Source: Avena insularis (taxonomy: Eukaryota; Streptophyta; Magnoliopsida; Poales; Poaceae). From it: a stretch of 64,000 nucleotides of DNA. The position numbers were made by a program, and so were the translations under genes. A model generated the notes under the pieces. It saw only the letters and a program-made list of their open reading frames with translations. It was not told where the DNA came from and did no database searches. Below are positions 48,953 to 61,800 of this stretch, piece by piece; the stretch's first letter is position 1, and each line of letters begins with the position of its first letter. Location: positions 444,158,028 through 444,222,027 of the forward strand of contig CM042688.1 in NCBI GenBank assembly GCA_023614405.1, given 5' to 3'.

Positions 48953-49818
48953 GGCGCACCAAGGGAAGGAGGTAGTGCAAACGAGGGAGCTTCGGCACGC
49001 GCGGCAGGTGTAGATTGGGGTCTTGGGACTAGACAGACTAGGGGAAATGACACTAGCTCATGAAAGAAGATGGTTGAGGGGGGTTATAGACACCGGACCG
49101 TTTGTAGTCTTCGAGTGGACACGTGTGGTGGGCGGGGGCAGGGGCTACCACGATCTCCAACCTTTTTTCGGTTCCCTTTTTTTGAAACAACCACGATCTC
49201 CACTTTAGAGCTGCATTGAAAACATGCTCATGGCAGACCTCGATTCCACTGCATGCAAGTGGCGTGGAACTAATTTCTAGCAACGTTAGATCTACTCGAG
49301 GGGGGCCCTTGACTCGTTGAATTTACTAGCTGTAGGGCCTAGTTGGAAGTGAGATTGAGAGCGTCCCGTCGACAACCGTGCACTCGATGACCCTGTTGCC
49401 CTGTGCGTGAGTTGTAGTAGCAGTAGTAGGCTTTTTAGACTTGATTAAACTTGACATGACCGCTCGACGACTTTTTACATGGACGGCATCGTGTTCCTTC
49501 CTATCGAAGACTCGCAGAGGGAGACGTCCGTGTTGTCTCACGCTGTACTGTTTAGGGCACGACGTGTGCAACGATCATCGTTGGAACACACAAAATCAAC
49601 GGTTGGTGCACACGATCGATGTGACAACTATGACAACCAATCAGGGAGTAGCAGACAGGGTGAGCACAGGTTTGGTCTTCTACGAAAGATAGAGAGGGGT
49701 GGGCCAAATCTAAGTAGTACCACATAAAACCAAGGGCAAAACTGAGTAGTATAAAAATGGAAAGTGTCTTGTACAATGAAATACATCGTGGAATACATCA
49801 AATTATGCCAAGATATAT
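48953..49818. other. Upstream region of the zinc-finger-like gene to the satellite edge
   Basis: Expected promoter region of the minus-strand gene. The phrase ACCACGATCTCCA occurs twice (about 49147 and 49190). No convincing gene, TATA box or transposon end was found. Confidence 0.3.
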
Positions 49819-52800
49819 CCACTAGAGTTCATTGGATGTGTGTTCTTCTCATAAACCACACATGGATCCACCTATGTGATTGCATGTCTGTTCCTCTAGA
49901 CAAACCACATAAGGACCCACCAGTGTCATTGGATGTGTGTTCTTCTCATGAACCACACGTGGATCCACCGGTGTCATTACATGTCTATTCCTCTAAATAA
50001 ACCACATAAGGATCCACCAGTGTCATTGCGTGATTATTCTTTTCATGAACCACACCCAGTGTCATTGCATGTGTGTTCTTCTAAACAAACCACATAAGGA
50101 TCCACCAGTGCCATTGCCTATCTGTTCTTTTCATGAAGCACACTCAGTGTCATTGCATGTGTGTTCTTGTAAACAAACCACATAAGTCATTGCATGTCTG
50201 TTCTTTCCATGAACCACACCCGGTGTCATTGCATGTGTGTTCCTCTAGACAGACCACATAAGAATCCATCAGTGTCATTGCATGTCTATTCTTTTCATGA
50301 ACCACATAAGGATCCACCAGTGTCATTGCATGTCTGTTCTTTTCATGAACCACACCCAGTGTCATTGCATGTCTGTTCTTCTAAACAAACCACATAACGA
50401 TCCACCAGTGTCATTGCATGTATGTTCTTTTCATGAAGCACACATAGATCCACCGGTGTCATTGCATGTTTTTCCTCTAAACAAACCCCATAAGGATCCA
50501 CCAGTGCCATTTCATGTCTATTCTTTTCATCAACCACACCTACTGCCATTGCATGTGTGTTCTTCTAAACAAACCACATAAGGATCCACCAGTGTCATTG
50601 CATGTCTATTCTTTTCATGACCCACACAAGGATCTACCAGTGTCATTGGATGTGTGTTCTTCTCATGAACCACATAAGGATCTACCAGTGTCATTGGATG
50701 TGTGTTCTTCTCATGAACCACACGTGGATCCACCGGTGTCATTGCATGTCTGTTCCTCTAAACAAACCACATAAGGATCCACCAGTGTCATTGCATGTCT
50801 GTTCTTTTCATGAACCACACCTAGTGTCATTGCATGTGTGTTCTTCTAAACAAACCACATAAGGAGCCACCAGTGTCATTACATGTCTGTTCTTTTCATG
50901 AACCACACCTAGTGTCAGTGCATGTCTATTCTTTTCATGAACCACACCTAGTGTTACTGCATGTTAGTTCTTTTCATGAACCACATAAAGATCTACCAGT
51001 GTCATTGGATGTGTGTTCTCATGAACCACACATGGATCCACCTGTGTCACTGCACGTTTGTTCCTCTAAAAAAACAACGTAAGGATCCACCAGTGTCATT
51101 GCATGTCTGTTCTTTTCATGAACCACACCCAGTGTCATTACATGTGTGTTCTTCTAAACAAACCACATAAGGATCCACCAGTGTCATTGCATGTCTGTTC
51201 TTTTCATAAACCACGTAAGGATCCACCAGTGTCGTTGCATGTCTTTCTTTTCATGAACCACATAAGGATCCACCAGTGTCATTGCATGTTTGTTCTTTTC
51301 ATGAACCACACCCAGTGTCATTGCATGTCTGTTCTTTTCATGAACCACATCCAGTGTCACTTCATGTCTGTTTTTTTCATGAACAACATAAGGACCTACC
51401 GGTGTCATTGGATGTGTGTTCTTCTCATGAACCACACGTGGATCCACCGGTGTAATTGCATGTCTGTTCCTCTAAAGAAACCACATAAGGATCCACCAGT
51501 GTCATTGCGTGTCTGTTCTTTTCATGAACCACACCCAGTGTCATTGCATGTGTGTTCTTCTAAAAAACCACATAAGGATCCACTAGTGTCATTGTTTGTC
51601 TCTTCTTTTCAGGAACCAGACTTAGTGTCATTGCATGTGTGTTCTTCTAAACAAAACACATAAGTCATTGCATGTCTGTTCTTTCCATGAACCACACCCG
51701 GTGTCATTGCATGTGTGTTCCTCTAGACTAACCACATAAGGATCCACCGGTGTCATTGCATGGCTGTTCCTCTAAACAAACCACATAAGGATCCACCAGT
51801 GTCATTGGATGTGTGTTCTTCTCATGAACCACACATGGATCCACCAGTGTCATTGCATGTCTGTTCCTCCAAACAAACCACATAAGGATCCACCAGTGTC
51901 ATTCCATGTCTGTTCTTTTCATGAACCACACCCAGTGCCACTGCATGTGTGTTCTTCTAAACAAACCACATAAGGATCCACCACTGTCATTGCATGTCTG
52001 TTGTTTTCATGAACCACACCCAGTGTCATTGCATGTGTGTTCTGTTCATGAACCACATCTAGAGTCATTGCATGTCGGTTCTTTTCATGAACCACACCTA
52101 GTGTCATTGCATGTCTGTTCTTTTCATGAACCACACCAAGTGTCACTACATGTCTATTCTTTTCATGAACCACATAAGGATCTACTAGTGTCATTAGATG
52201 TGTGTTCTTCTCATGAACCACACGTGGATCCACCGGTGTCATGGAATGCCTGTTCCTCTAAACAAAGCACATAAGGTTCCACCGGTGTCATTGCATGTCT
52301 GTTCTTTTCATGAACCACACCCAATGTCATTGCATGTGTGTTCTTCTAAACAAACAACATAAGGATCCACCAGTGTCATTGTCAGTCTGTTCTTTTCATG
52401 AACCACACCCAGTGTCAGTGCATGTCTGTTCTTTTCATGAACCACACCCAGTGTCACTGCATGTTAGTCCTTTTCATGAACCACATAAGGATCTACCAGT
52501 GTCATTGGATGTGTGTTCTTCTCATGAACCACACGTGGATCCACGATGTCATTGCATGTCTGTTCCTCTAAACAAACCACATAAGGATCCACCAGTGTCA
52601 TTGCATGTATGTTATTTTCATGAACCACACCTAGTGTCATTGTATGTGTGTTCTTGTAAACAAACCACATAAGGATCCACCACTGTCATTGCATGTCTGT
52701 TCTTTTCATGAACCACATAAGGATCCACCAGTGTCATTGCATGTTTGTTCTTTTCATGAATCACACCCAGTGTCATTGCATGTCTGTTCTTTTCATGAAC

Positions 52801-55800
52801 CACACCTAGTGTCACTACATGTCTATTCTTATCATGAACCACATATGGATCTACCAGTGTCATTGGATATGTGTTCTTCTCATGATCCACACGTGGATCC
52901 ACCGGTGTCATTGCATGTTTGTTCCTCTAAACAAACCACATAAGGATCCAGTGGTGTCATTGCGTGTATGTTCTTTTCATGAACCACACCCAGTGGCATT
53001 GCATGTGTGTTCTTCCAAACAAACCACATAAGGATCCACTAGTGTCATTGTCTATCTGTTCTTTTCATGAACCACACACAGTGTCATTGCATGTGTGTTC
53101 CTCTAGACAGACCACATAAGGATCCACCGGTGTCACCGCATGTCTGTTCTTTTCATGAACCACACCCAATGTCATTGCATGTGTGTTCTTCTAAACATAC
53201 CACATAAGGATCCACCAGTGTCATTTCCTGTCTGTTCTTTTCATGAACCACACCCAGTGTCAGTGCATGTCTATTCTTTTCACGAACCACACCCAGTGTT
53301 ACTGCATGTCAGTTATTTTCATGAACCACATAAGGATCTACCAGTGTCATTTGATGTGTGTTTTTCTCATGAACCGCACGTGGATCCACCGGTGTCATTG
53401 CATGTCTGTTCCTCTAAACAAACCACATAAGGATCCACCATTGTCATTGCATGTCTGTTCTTTTCCTGAACCACACCCAGTGTCATTGCACGTATGTTCT
53501 TGTAAACAAACCACATAAGGATCCACCAGTGTAATTGCATGTCTGTTCTTTTCACGAACCACATAAGGATCCATCAGTGTCATTGCATGTCTGTTCTTTT
53601 CATGAACCACACCCAGTGTCATTGCATGTATGTTCTTTTCATGAACCACACCTAGTGTCACTGCATGTCTATTCTTATCATGAACCACATATGGATCTAC
53701 CAGTGTCATTGGATATGTGTTCTTCTCATGAACCACACGTGGATCCACCGGTGTCATTGCATGTTTGTTCCTCTAAACAAACCACATAAGGATCCACTAT
53801 TGTCATTGCGTGTTTGTTCTTTTCATGAACCACACCCAGTGGCAATGGATGTGTGTTTTTCTAAACAAACCACATAAGGATCCACTAGTGTCATTGTGTG
53901 TCTGTTCTTTTCATGAACCACACCCAGTGTCATTGCATGTGTGTTCTTCTAAACAAACCACATAAGTTATTGCATGTCTGTTCTTTTCATGAACCACACC
54001 CGGTGTCATTGCATATGTGTTCCTCTAGACAGACCACATAAGGATCCACCGGTTTTATTGCATGTCTGTTCCTCTAAACAAACCACATAAGGATCCACTA
54101 GTGTCATTGCATGTCTGTTCTTTTCATGAACCACGCCCAATGTCATTGCATGTGTGTTCTTTTAAACAAACCACATAAGGATCCACCAGTGTCATTGCGT
54201 GTCTGTTCTTTTCATGAACCACACATAAGGATCCACTAGTGTGATTGCATATCTGTTCTTTTCATGAACTACACGTAGTGTGATTCCATGTGTGTTCTAT
54301 TCATGAACCATAGCTAGAGTCATTGCATGTCTGTTCTTTTCATGAACAACACCCAGTGTCATTGCATGTCTGTTCTTTTCATGAACCACACCCGGTGTCA
54401 CTCCATGTCTGTTCTTTTCATGAACCACATAAGGATCTACCAGTGTCATAGGATGTGTGTTCTTCTGATGAACCACACGTGGATCCACCGGTGTCATTGC
54501 ATGGTTGTTCCTCTAAACAAACCAAATAAGGATCCACCAGTGTCATTGCATGTCTATTCTTTTCATGAACCACACCCAGCACCGGTGTAATTGCATGTAT
54601 GTTCTTTTCATGAACCACACCCAGTGTCAGTGCATGTCTATTCTTTTCACGAACCACACCCAGTGTTACTGCATGTCAGTTCTTTTCATGAACCACACAA
54701 GAATCTACCAGTGTCATTGGATGTGTGTTCTTCTCATGAACCACACATAGATCCACCGGTTTTATTGCATGTCTGTTCCTCTAAACAAACCACATAAGGA
54801 TCCACCAGTGTCATTGCATGTCTGTTCTTTTCATGAACCACACCTAGTGTCATTGCGTGTGTGTTCTTCTAAACAAACCACGTAAGGATCCACTAGTGTC
54901 ATTGCATGTCTGTTCTTTTCCTGAACCACACATAAGGATCCACCAGTGTGATTGCATATCTGTTCTTTTCATGAACTACACCCAGTGTCATTGCATGTGT
55001 GTTCTATTCATGAACCACAGCTAGAGTCATTGCATGTCTGTTCTTTTCATGAACCGCACCCAGTGTCATTGCATGTCTGTTCTTTTCATGGACCACATAA
55101 GGATCTACCAGTGTCATTGTATGTGTGTTCTTCTGATGAACCACACGTGGATCCACCGGTGTCATTGCATGGCTGTTCCTCTAAACAAACCACATAAGGA
55201 TCCACCAGTATCATTGGATCTCTATTCTTTTCATGAACCACACCCAGCATCATTAAATGTGTGTTCTTCTAAACAAACCACATAAGGAACCACCAGTGTC
55301 ATTGCTTGTCTATTCTTTTCATGAACCACACCCAGTGTCAGTGCATGTCTATTATTTTCATGAACCACACCCAGTGTCACTGCATGTCAGTTCTTTTCAT
55401 GAACCACATAAGGATCTACCAGTGTCATTGGATGTGTGTTCTTCAGATGAACCACACGTGGATCCACCTGTGTCATTGCATGTCTGGTCCGCTAAACAAA
55501 TAACGTAAGGATCTATCAGTGACATTGCATGTCTGTTCTTTTCATGAACCACACCCAGTATCATTGCATGTGTGTTCTTCTAAACAAACCACATAAGGAT
55601 CCACCAGTGTCTGCATGTCTGTTCTTTTCATAAACCACATAAGGATCCACCAGTGTCATTGCATGTATGTTCTTTCCATGAACCACATAAGGATCCACCA
55701 GTGTCATTGCATGTGTGTTATTTTCATGAACCACACCCAGTGTCATTGCATGTCTGTTCTTTTCATGAACCACACCTAGTGTCACTGCATGTCTGTTATT

Positions 55801-58800
55801 TTCATGAACCACATAAGGACCTACCAGTGTCATTGGATGTGTGTTATTCTCATGAACCACACGTGGATCCACCGGTGTAATTGCATGTCTGTTCCTCTAA
55901 ACAAATCACATAAGGATCCACCAATGTCATTGCGTGTCTGTTCTTTTCATGAACCACACCTAGTGTCATTGCATGTGTGTTCTTTTAAACAAACCACATA
56001 AGGATCCACCAGTGTCATTGGATGTGTGTTCTTCTCATGAACCACACATAGATCCACCGGTTTTATTGCATGTCTGTTCCTCTAAACAAACCACATAAGG
56101 ATCCACCAGTGTCATTGCATGTCTGTTCTTTTCATGAACCACACCTAGTGTCATTGCGTGTGTGTTCTTCTAAACAAACCACACAAGGATCCACTAGTGT
56201 CATTGCATGTCTGTTCTTTTCCTGAACCACACATAAGGATCCACCAGTGTGATTGCATATCTGTTCTTTTCATGAACTACACCCAGTGTCATTGCATGTG
56301 TGTTCTATTCATGAACCACAGCTAGAGTCATTGCATGTCTGTTTTTTTCATGAACCGCACCCAGTATCATTGCATGTCTGTTCTTTTCATGAACCACACC
56401 GGGTGTCATAGCATATCTGTTCTTTTCATGGACCACATAAGGATCTACCAGTGTCATTGTATGTGTGTTCTTCTGATGAACCACACGTGGATCCACCGGT
56501 GTCATTGCATGGCTGTTCCTCTAAACAAACCACATAAGGATCCACCAGTATCATTGGATGTCTATTATTTTCATGAACCACACCCAGCATCATTAAATGT
56601 GTGTTGTTCTAAACAAACCACATAAGGAACCAGCAGTGTCATTGCTTGTCTGTTCTTTTCATGAACCACACCCAGTGTCAGTGCATGTCTATTCTTTTCA
56701 TGAACCACACCCAGTGTCATTGCATGTCAGTTCTTTTCATGAACCACATAAGGATCTACCAGTGTCATTGGATGTGTGTTCTTCAGATGAACCACACGTG
56801 GATCCACCTGTGTCATTGCATGTCTGGTCCTCTAAACAAAGAACGTAAGGATCTATCAGTGACATTGCATGTCTGTTCTTTTCATGAACCAAACCCAGTA
56901 TCATTGCATGTGTGTTCTTCTAAACAAACCACATAAGGATCCACCAGTGTCTGCATGTCTGTTCTTTTCATAAACCACATAAGGATCCACCAGTGACATT
57001 GCATGTATGTTCTTTCCATGAACCACATAAGGATCCACCAGTGTCATTGCATGTGTGTTATTTTCATGAACCACACCCAGTGTCATTGCATGTCTGTTCT
57101 TTTCATGAACCACACCTAGTGTCACTGCATGTCTGTTCTTTTCATGAACCACATAAGGACCTACCAGTGTCATTGGATGTGTGTTCTTCTCATGAACCAC
57201 ACGTGGATCCACCGATGTAATTGCATGTCTGTTCCTCTAAACAAACCACATAAGGATCCACCAATGTCATTGCGTGTCTGTTCTTTTCATGAACCACACC
57301 CAGTGTCATTGCATGTGTGTTCTTTTAAACAAACCACATAAGGATCCACCAGTGTCATTGGATGTGTGTTCTTCTCATGAACCACACATGGATCCACCAG
57401 TGTCATTGCATGTCTGTTCCTCTAAACAAACCACATAAGGATCCACCAGTGTCATTGCATGTTTGTTCTTTTCATGAACCACACACAGTGCCACTGCATG
57501 TGTGTTCTTCTAAACAAACCACATAAGGATCCACCATTGTCATTACATGTTTGTTCTTTTCATGAGCCACATAAGGATCCACCAGTGTCATTGCATGTCA
57601 TTATTTTCATGAACCACACCCAGTCTCATTACATGTGTGTTATTATCATGAACCACATCTAGAGTCATTGTATGTCTGTTCTTTTCATGAACCACACCTA
57701 GTGTCATTGCATGTCTATTCTTTTCATGAACCACACCCGGTGTCACTACATGTCTGTTCTTTTCATGAACCACATAAGGATCTACCAGTGTCATTAGATG
57801 TGTGTTCTTCTCATGAACCACACGTGGATCCACCGGTGTCATTGAATGTCTGTTCCTCTAAACAAAGCACATAAGGATCCACCATTGTCATTGCATGTCT
57901 GTTCTTTTCATGAACCACACCCAATGTCATTGCATGTGTGTTCTTCTAAACATACCACATAAGGATCCACCAGTGTCATTTCCTGTCTGTTCTTTTCATG
58001 AACCACACCCAGTGTCAATGCATGTCTATTCTTTTCACGAACCACACCCAGTGTTACTGCATGTCAGTTCTTTTCATGAACCACATAAGGATCTACCAGT
58101 GTCACTGGATGTGTGTTCTTCTAATGAACCACACGTGGATCCACCGGTGTCATTGCATGTCTGTTCCTCTAAACAAACCACATAAGGATCCACCAGTGTC
58201 ATTGCATGTCTGTTCTTTTCATGAACCACACCCAGTGTCATTGCATGTGTGTTCTTCTAAACAAACCACATAAGGATCCACCAGTGTCATTGCATGTATG
58301 TTCTTTACATGAACCACATAAGGATCCACCAGTGTCATTGCATGTGTGTTATTTTCATGAACCACACCCAGTGTCATTGCATGTCTGTTCTTTTCATGAA
58401 CCACACCTAGTGTCACTGCATGTCTGTTATTTTCATGAACCACATAAGGACCTACCAGTGTCATTGGATGTGTGTTCTTCTCATGAACCACACGTGGATC
58501 CACCGGTGTAATTGCATGTCTGTTCCTCTAAACAAACCACATAAGGATCCACCAATGTCATTGCGTGTCTGTTCTTTTCATGAACCACACCTAGTGTCAT
58601 TGCATGTGTGTTCTTTTAAACAAACCACATAAGGATCCACCAGTGTCATTGGATGTGTGTTCTTCTCATGAACCACACATAGATCCATCGGTTTTATTGC
58701 ATGTCTGTTCCTCTAAACAAACCACATAAGGATCCACCAGTGTCATTGCATGTCTGTTCTTTTCATGAACCACACCTAGTGTCATTGCGTGTGTGTTCTT

Positions 58801-61800
58801 CTAAACAAACCACACAAGGATCCACTAGTGTCATTGCATGTCTGTTCTTTTCCTGAACCACACATAAGGATCCACCAGTGTGATTGCATATCTGTTCTTT
58901 TCATGAACTACACCCAGTGTCATTGCATGTGTGTTCTATTCATGAAGCACAGCTAGAGTCATTGCATGTCTGTTTTTTTCATGAACCGCACCCAGTGTCA
59001 TTGCATGTCTGTTCTTTTCATGAACCATACCGGGTGTCATAGCATATCTGTTCTTTTCATGGACCACATAAGGATCTACCAGTGTCATTGTATGTGTGTT
59101 CTTCTGATGAACCACACGTGGATCCACCGGTGTCATTGCATGGCTGTTCCTCTAAACAAACCACATAAGGATCCACCAGTATCATTGGATGTCTATTCTT
59201 TTCATGAACCACACCCAGCATCATTAAATGTGTGTTGTTCTAAACAAACCACATAAGGATCCACCAGTGTCATTGCTTGTCTGTTCTTTTCATGAACCAC
59301 ACCCAGTGTCAGTGCATGTCTATTCTTTTCTTGAACCACACCCAGTGTCATTGCATGTCAGTTCTTTTCATGAACCACAACAGGATCTACCAGTGTCATT
59401 GGATGTGTGTTCTTCAGATGAACCACACGTGGATCCACCTGTGTCATTGCATGTCTGGTCCTCTAAACAAAGAACGTAAGGATCTATCAGTGACATTGCA
59501 TGTCTGTTCTTTTCATGAACCAAACCCAGTATCATTGCATGTGTGTTCTTCTAAACAAACCACATAAGGATCCACCAGTGTCTGCATGTCTGTTCTTTTC
59601 ATAAACCACATAAGGATCCACCAGTGTCATTGCATGTATGTTCTTTCCATGAACCACATAAGGATCCACCAGTGTCATTGCATGTGTGTTATTTTCATGA
59701 ACCACACCCAGTGTCATTGCATGTCTGTTCTTTTCATGAACCACACCTAGTGTCACTGCATGTCTGTTCTTTTCATGAACCACATAAGGACCTACCAGTG
59801 TCATTGGATGTGTGTTCTTCTCATGAACCACACGTGGATCCACCGATGTAATTGCATGTCTGTTCCTCTAAACAAACCACATAAGGATCCACCAATGTCA
59901 TTGCGTGTCTGTTCTTTTCATGAACCACACCCAGTGTCATTGCATGTGTGTTCTTTTAAACAAACCACATAAGGATCCACCAGTGTCATTGGATGTGTGT
60001 TCTTCTCATGAACCACACATGGATCCACCAGTGTCATTGCATGTCTGTTCCTCTAAACAAACCACATAAGGATCCACCAGTGTCATTGCATGTTTGTTCT
60101 TTTCATGAACCACACACAGTGCCACTGCATGTGTGTTCTTCTAAACAAACCACATAAGGATCCACCATTGTCATTACATGTTTGTTCTTTTCATGAGCCA
60201 CACATAAGGCTCCACCAGTGTCATTGCATGTCTGTTATTTTCATGAACCACACCCAGTGTCATTGCATGTGTGTTCTGTTCATGAACCACATCTAGAGTC
60301 ATTGTATGTCTGTTCTTTTCATGAACCACACCTAGTGTCATTGCATGTCTATTCTTTTCTTGAACCACACCCAGTGTCACTACATGTCTGTTCTTTTCAT
60401 GAACCACATAAGGATCTACCAGTGTCATTAGATGTGTGTTCTTCTCATGAACCACACGTGGATCCACCGGTGTCATTGAATGTCTGTTCCTCTAAACAAA
60501 GCACATAAGGATCCACCATTGTCATTGCATGTCTGTTCTTTTCATGAACCACACCCAATGTCATTGCATGTGTGTTCTTCTAAACATACCACATAAGGAT
60601 CCACCAGTGTCATTTCCTGTCTGTTCTTTTCATGAACCACACCCAGTGTCAATGCATGTCTATTCTTTTCACGAACCACACCCAGTGTTACTGCATGTCA
60701 GTTCTTTTCATGAACCACATAAGGATCTACCAGTGTCACTGGATGTGTGTTCTTCTAATGAACCACACGTGGATCCACCGGTGTCATTGCATACGTTCCT
60801 CTAAACAAACCACATAAGGATCCACCGGTGTCATTGCATGTCCTGCTCTTTTCATGAACCACCCGGTGTCATTGCATGTGTGTTCTTGTAAACAAACCAC
60901 ATAAGGATCCACCAGGTGTCATTGCATGTATGTTCTTTTCACGAACCACATAAGAATCCATCAGTGTCATTGCATGTCTGTTCTTTTCATGAACCACACC
61001 TAGTGTCATTGCATGTATGTTCTTTTCATGAACCACACCTAGTGTCACTGTATGTCTGTTCTTATCATGAACCACATATGGATCTACCAGTGTCATTGGA
61101 TGTGTGTTCTTCTCATGAACCACATGTGGATCCACCGGTGTCATTGCATGTTTGTTCCTCTAAACAAACCACATAAGGATCCACTAGTGTCATTGCGTGT
61201 TTATTCTTTTCATGAACCACACCCTGTGGCAATGCATGTGTGTTTTCTAAACAAACCACATAAGCATCCACTAGTGTCATTGTGTCTGTTCTTTTCATGA
61301 ACCACACCCTATGTCATTGCATGTGTGTTCTTCTAAACAAACCACATAAGTCATTGCATGTCCTTCTTTTCATGAACGAGACCCAGTGTCATTGCATGTG
61401 TATTCTTCTAAACAAACCACATAAGGATCCACCAGTGTCATTACGTGTCTGTTCTTTTCATGAACCACACATAAGGATCCACTAGTGTGATTGCATATCT
61501 GTTCTTTTCATGAACTACACCCAGTGTCATTGCATGTGTGTTCTATTCATGAACCACAGCTAGAGTTATTGCATGTCTGTTCTTTTCATGAACCACACCC
61601 AGTGTCATTGCATGTCTGTTCTTTTCATGAACCACACCCGGTGTCACTCCATGTCTGTTCTTTTCATGAACCACATAAGGATCTACCAGTGTCATTGGAT
61701 GTGTGTTCTTCTGATGAACCACACGTGGATCCACCGGTGTCATTGCATGGTTGTTCCTCTAAACAAACCAAATAAGGATCCACCAGTGTCATTGCTTGTC

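Noticed and set aside
51103..51663. 186-codon open frame, and dozens of 60-140-codon frames, in both satellite arrays on both strands
   Set aside because: All translate the same 13/16-residue repeat (SLHVCSFHEPH or VVHEKNRHAMTL types). They are open on both strands and in two frames because 39 and 48 are multiples of three, and 49-bp monomers with TAAGG end them. No codon bias, splice sites or domain support coding.
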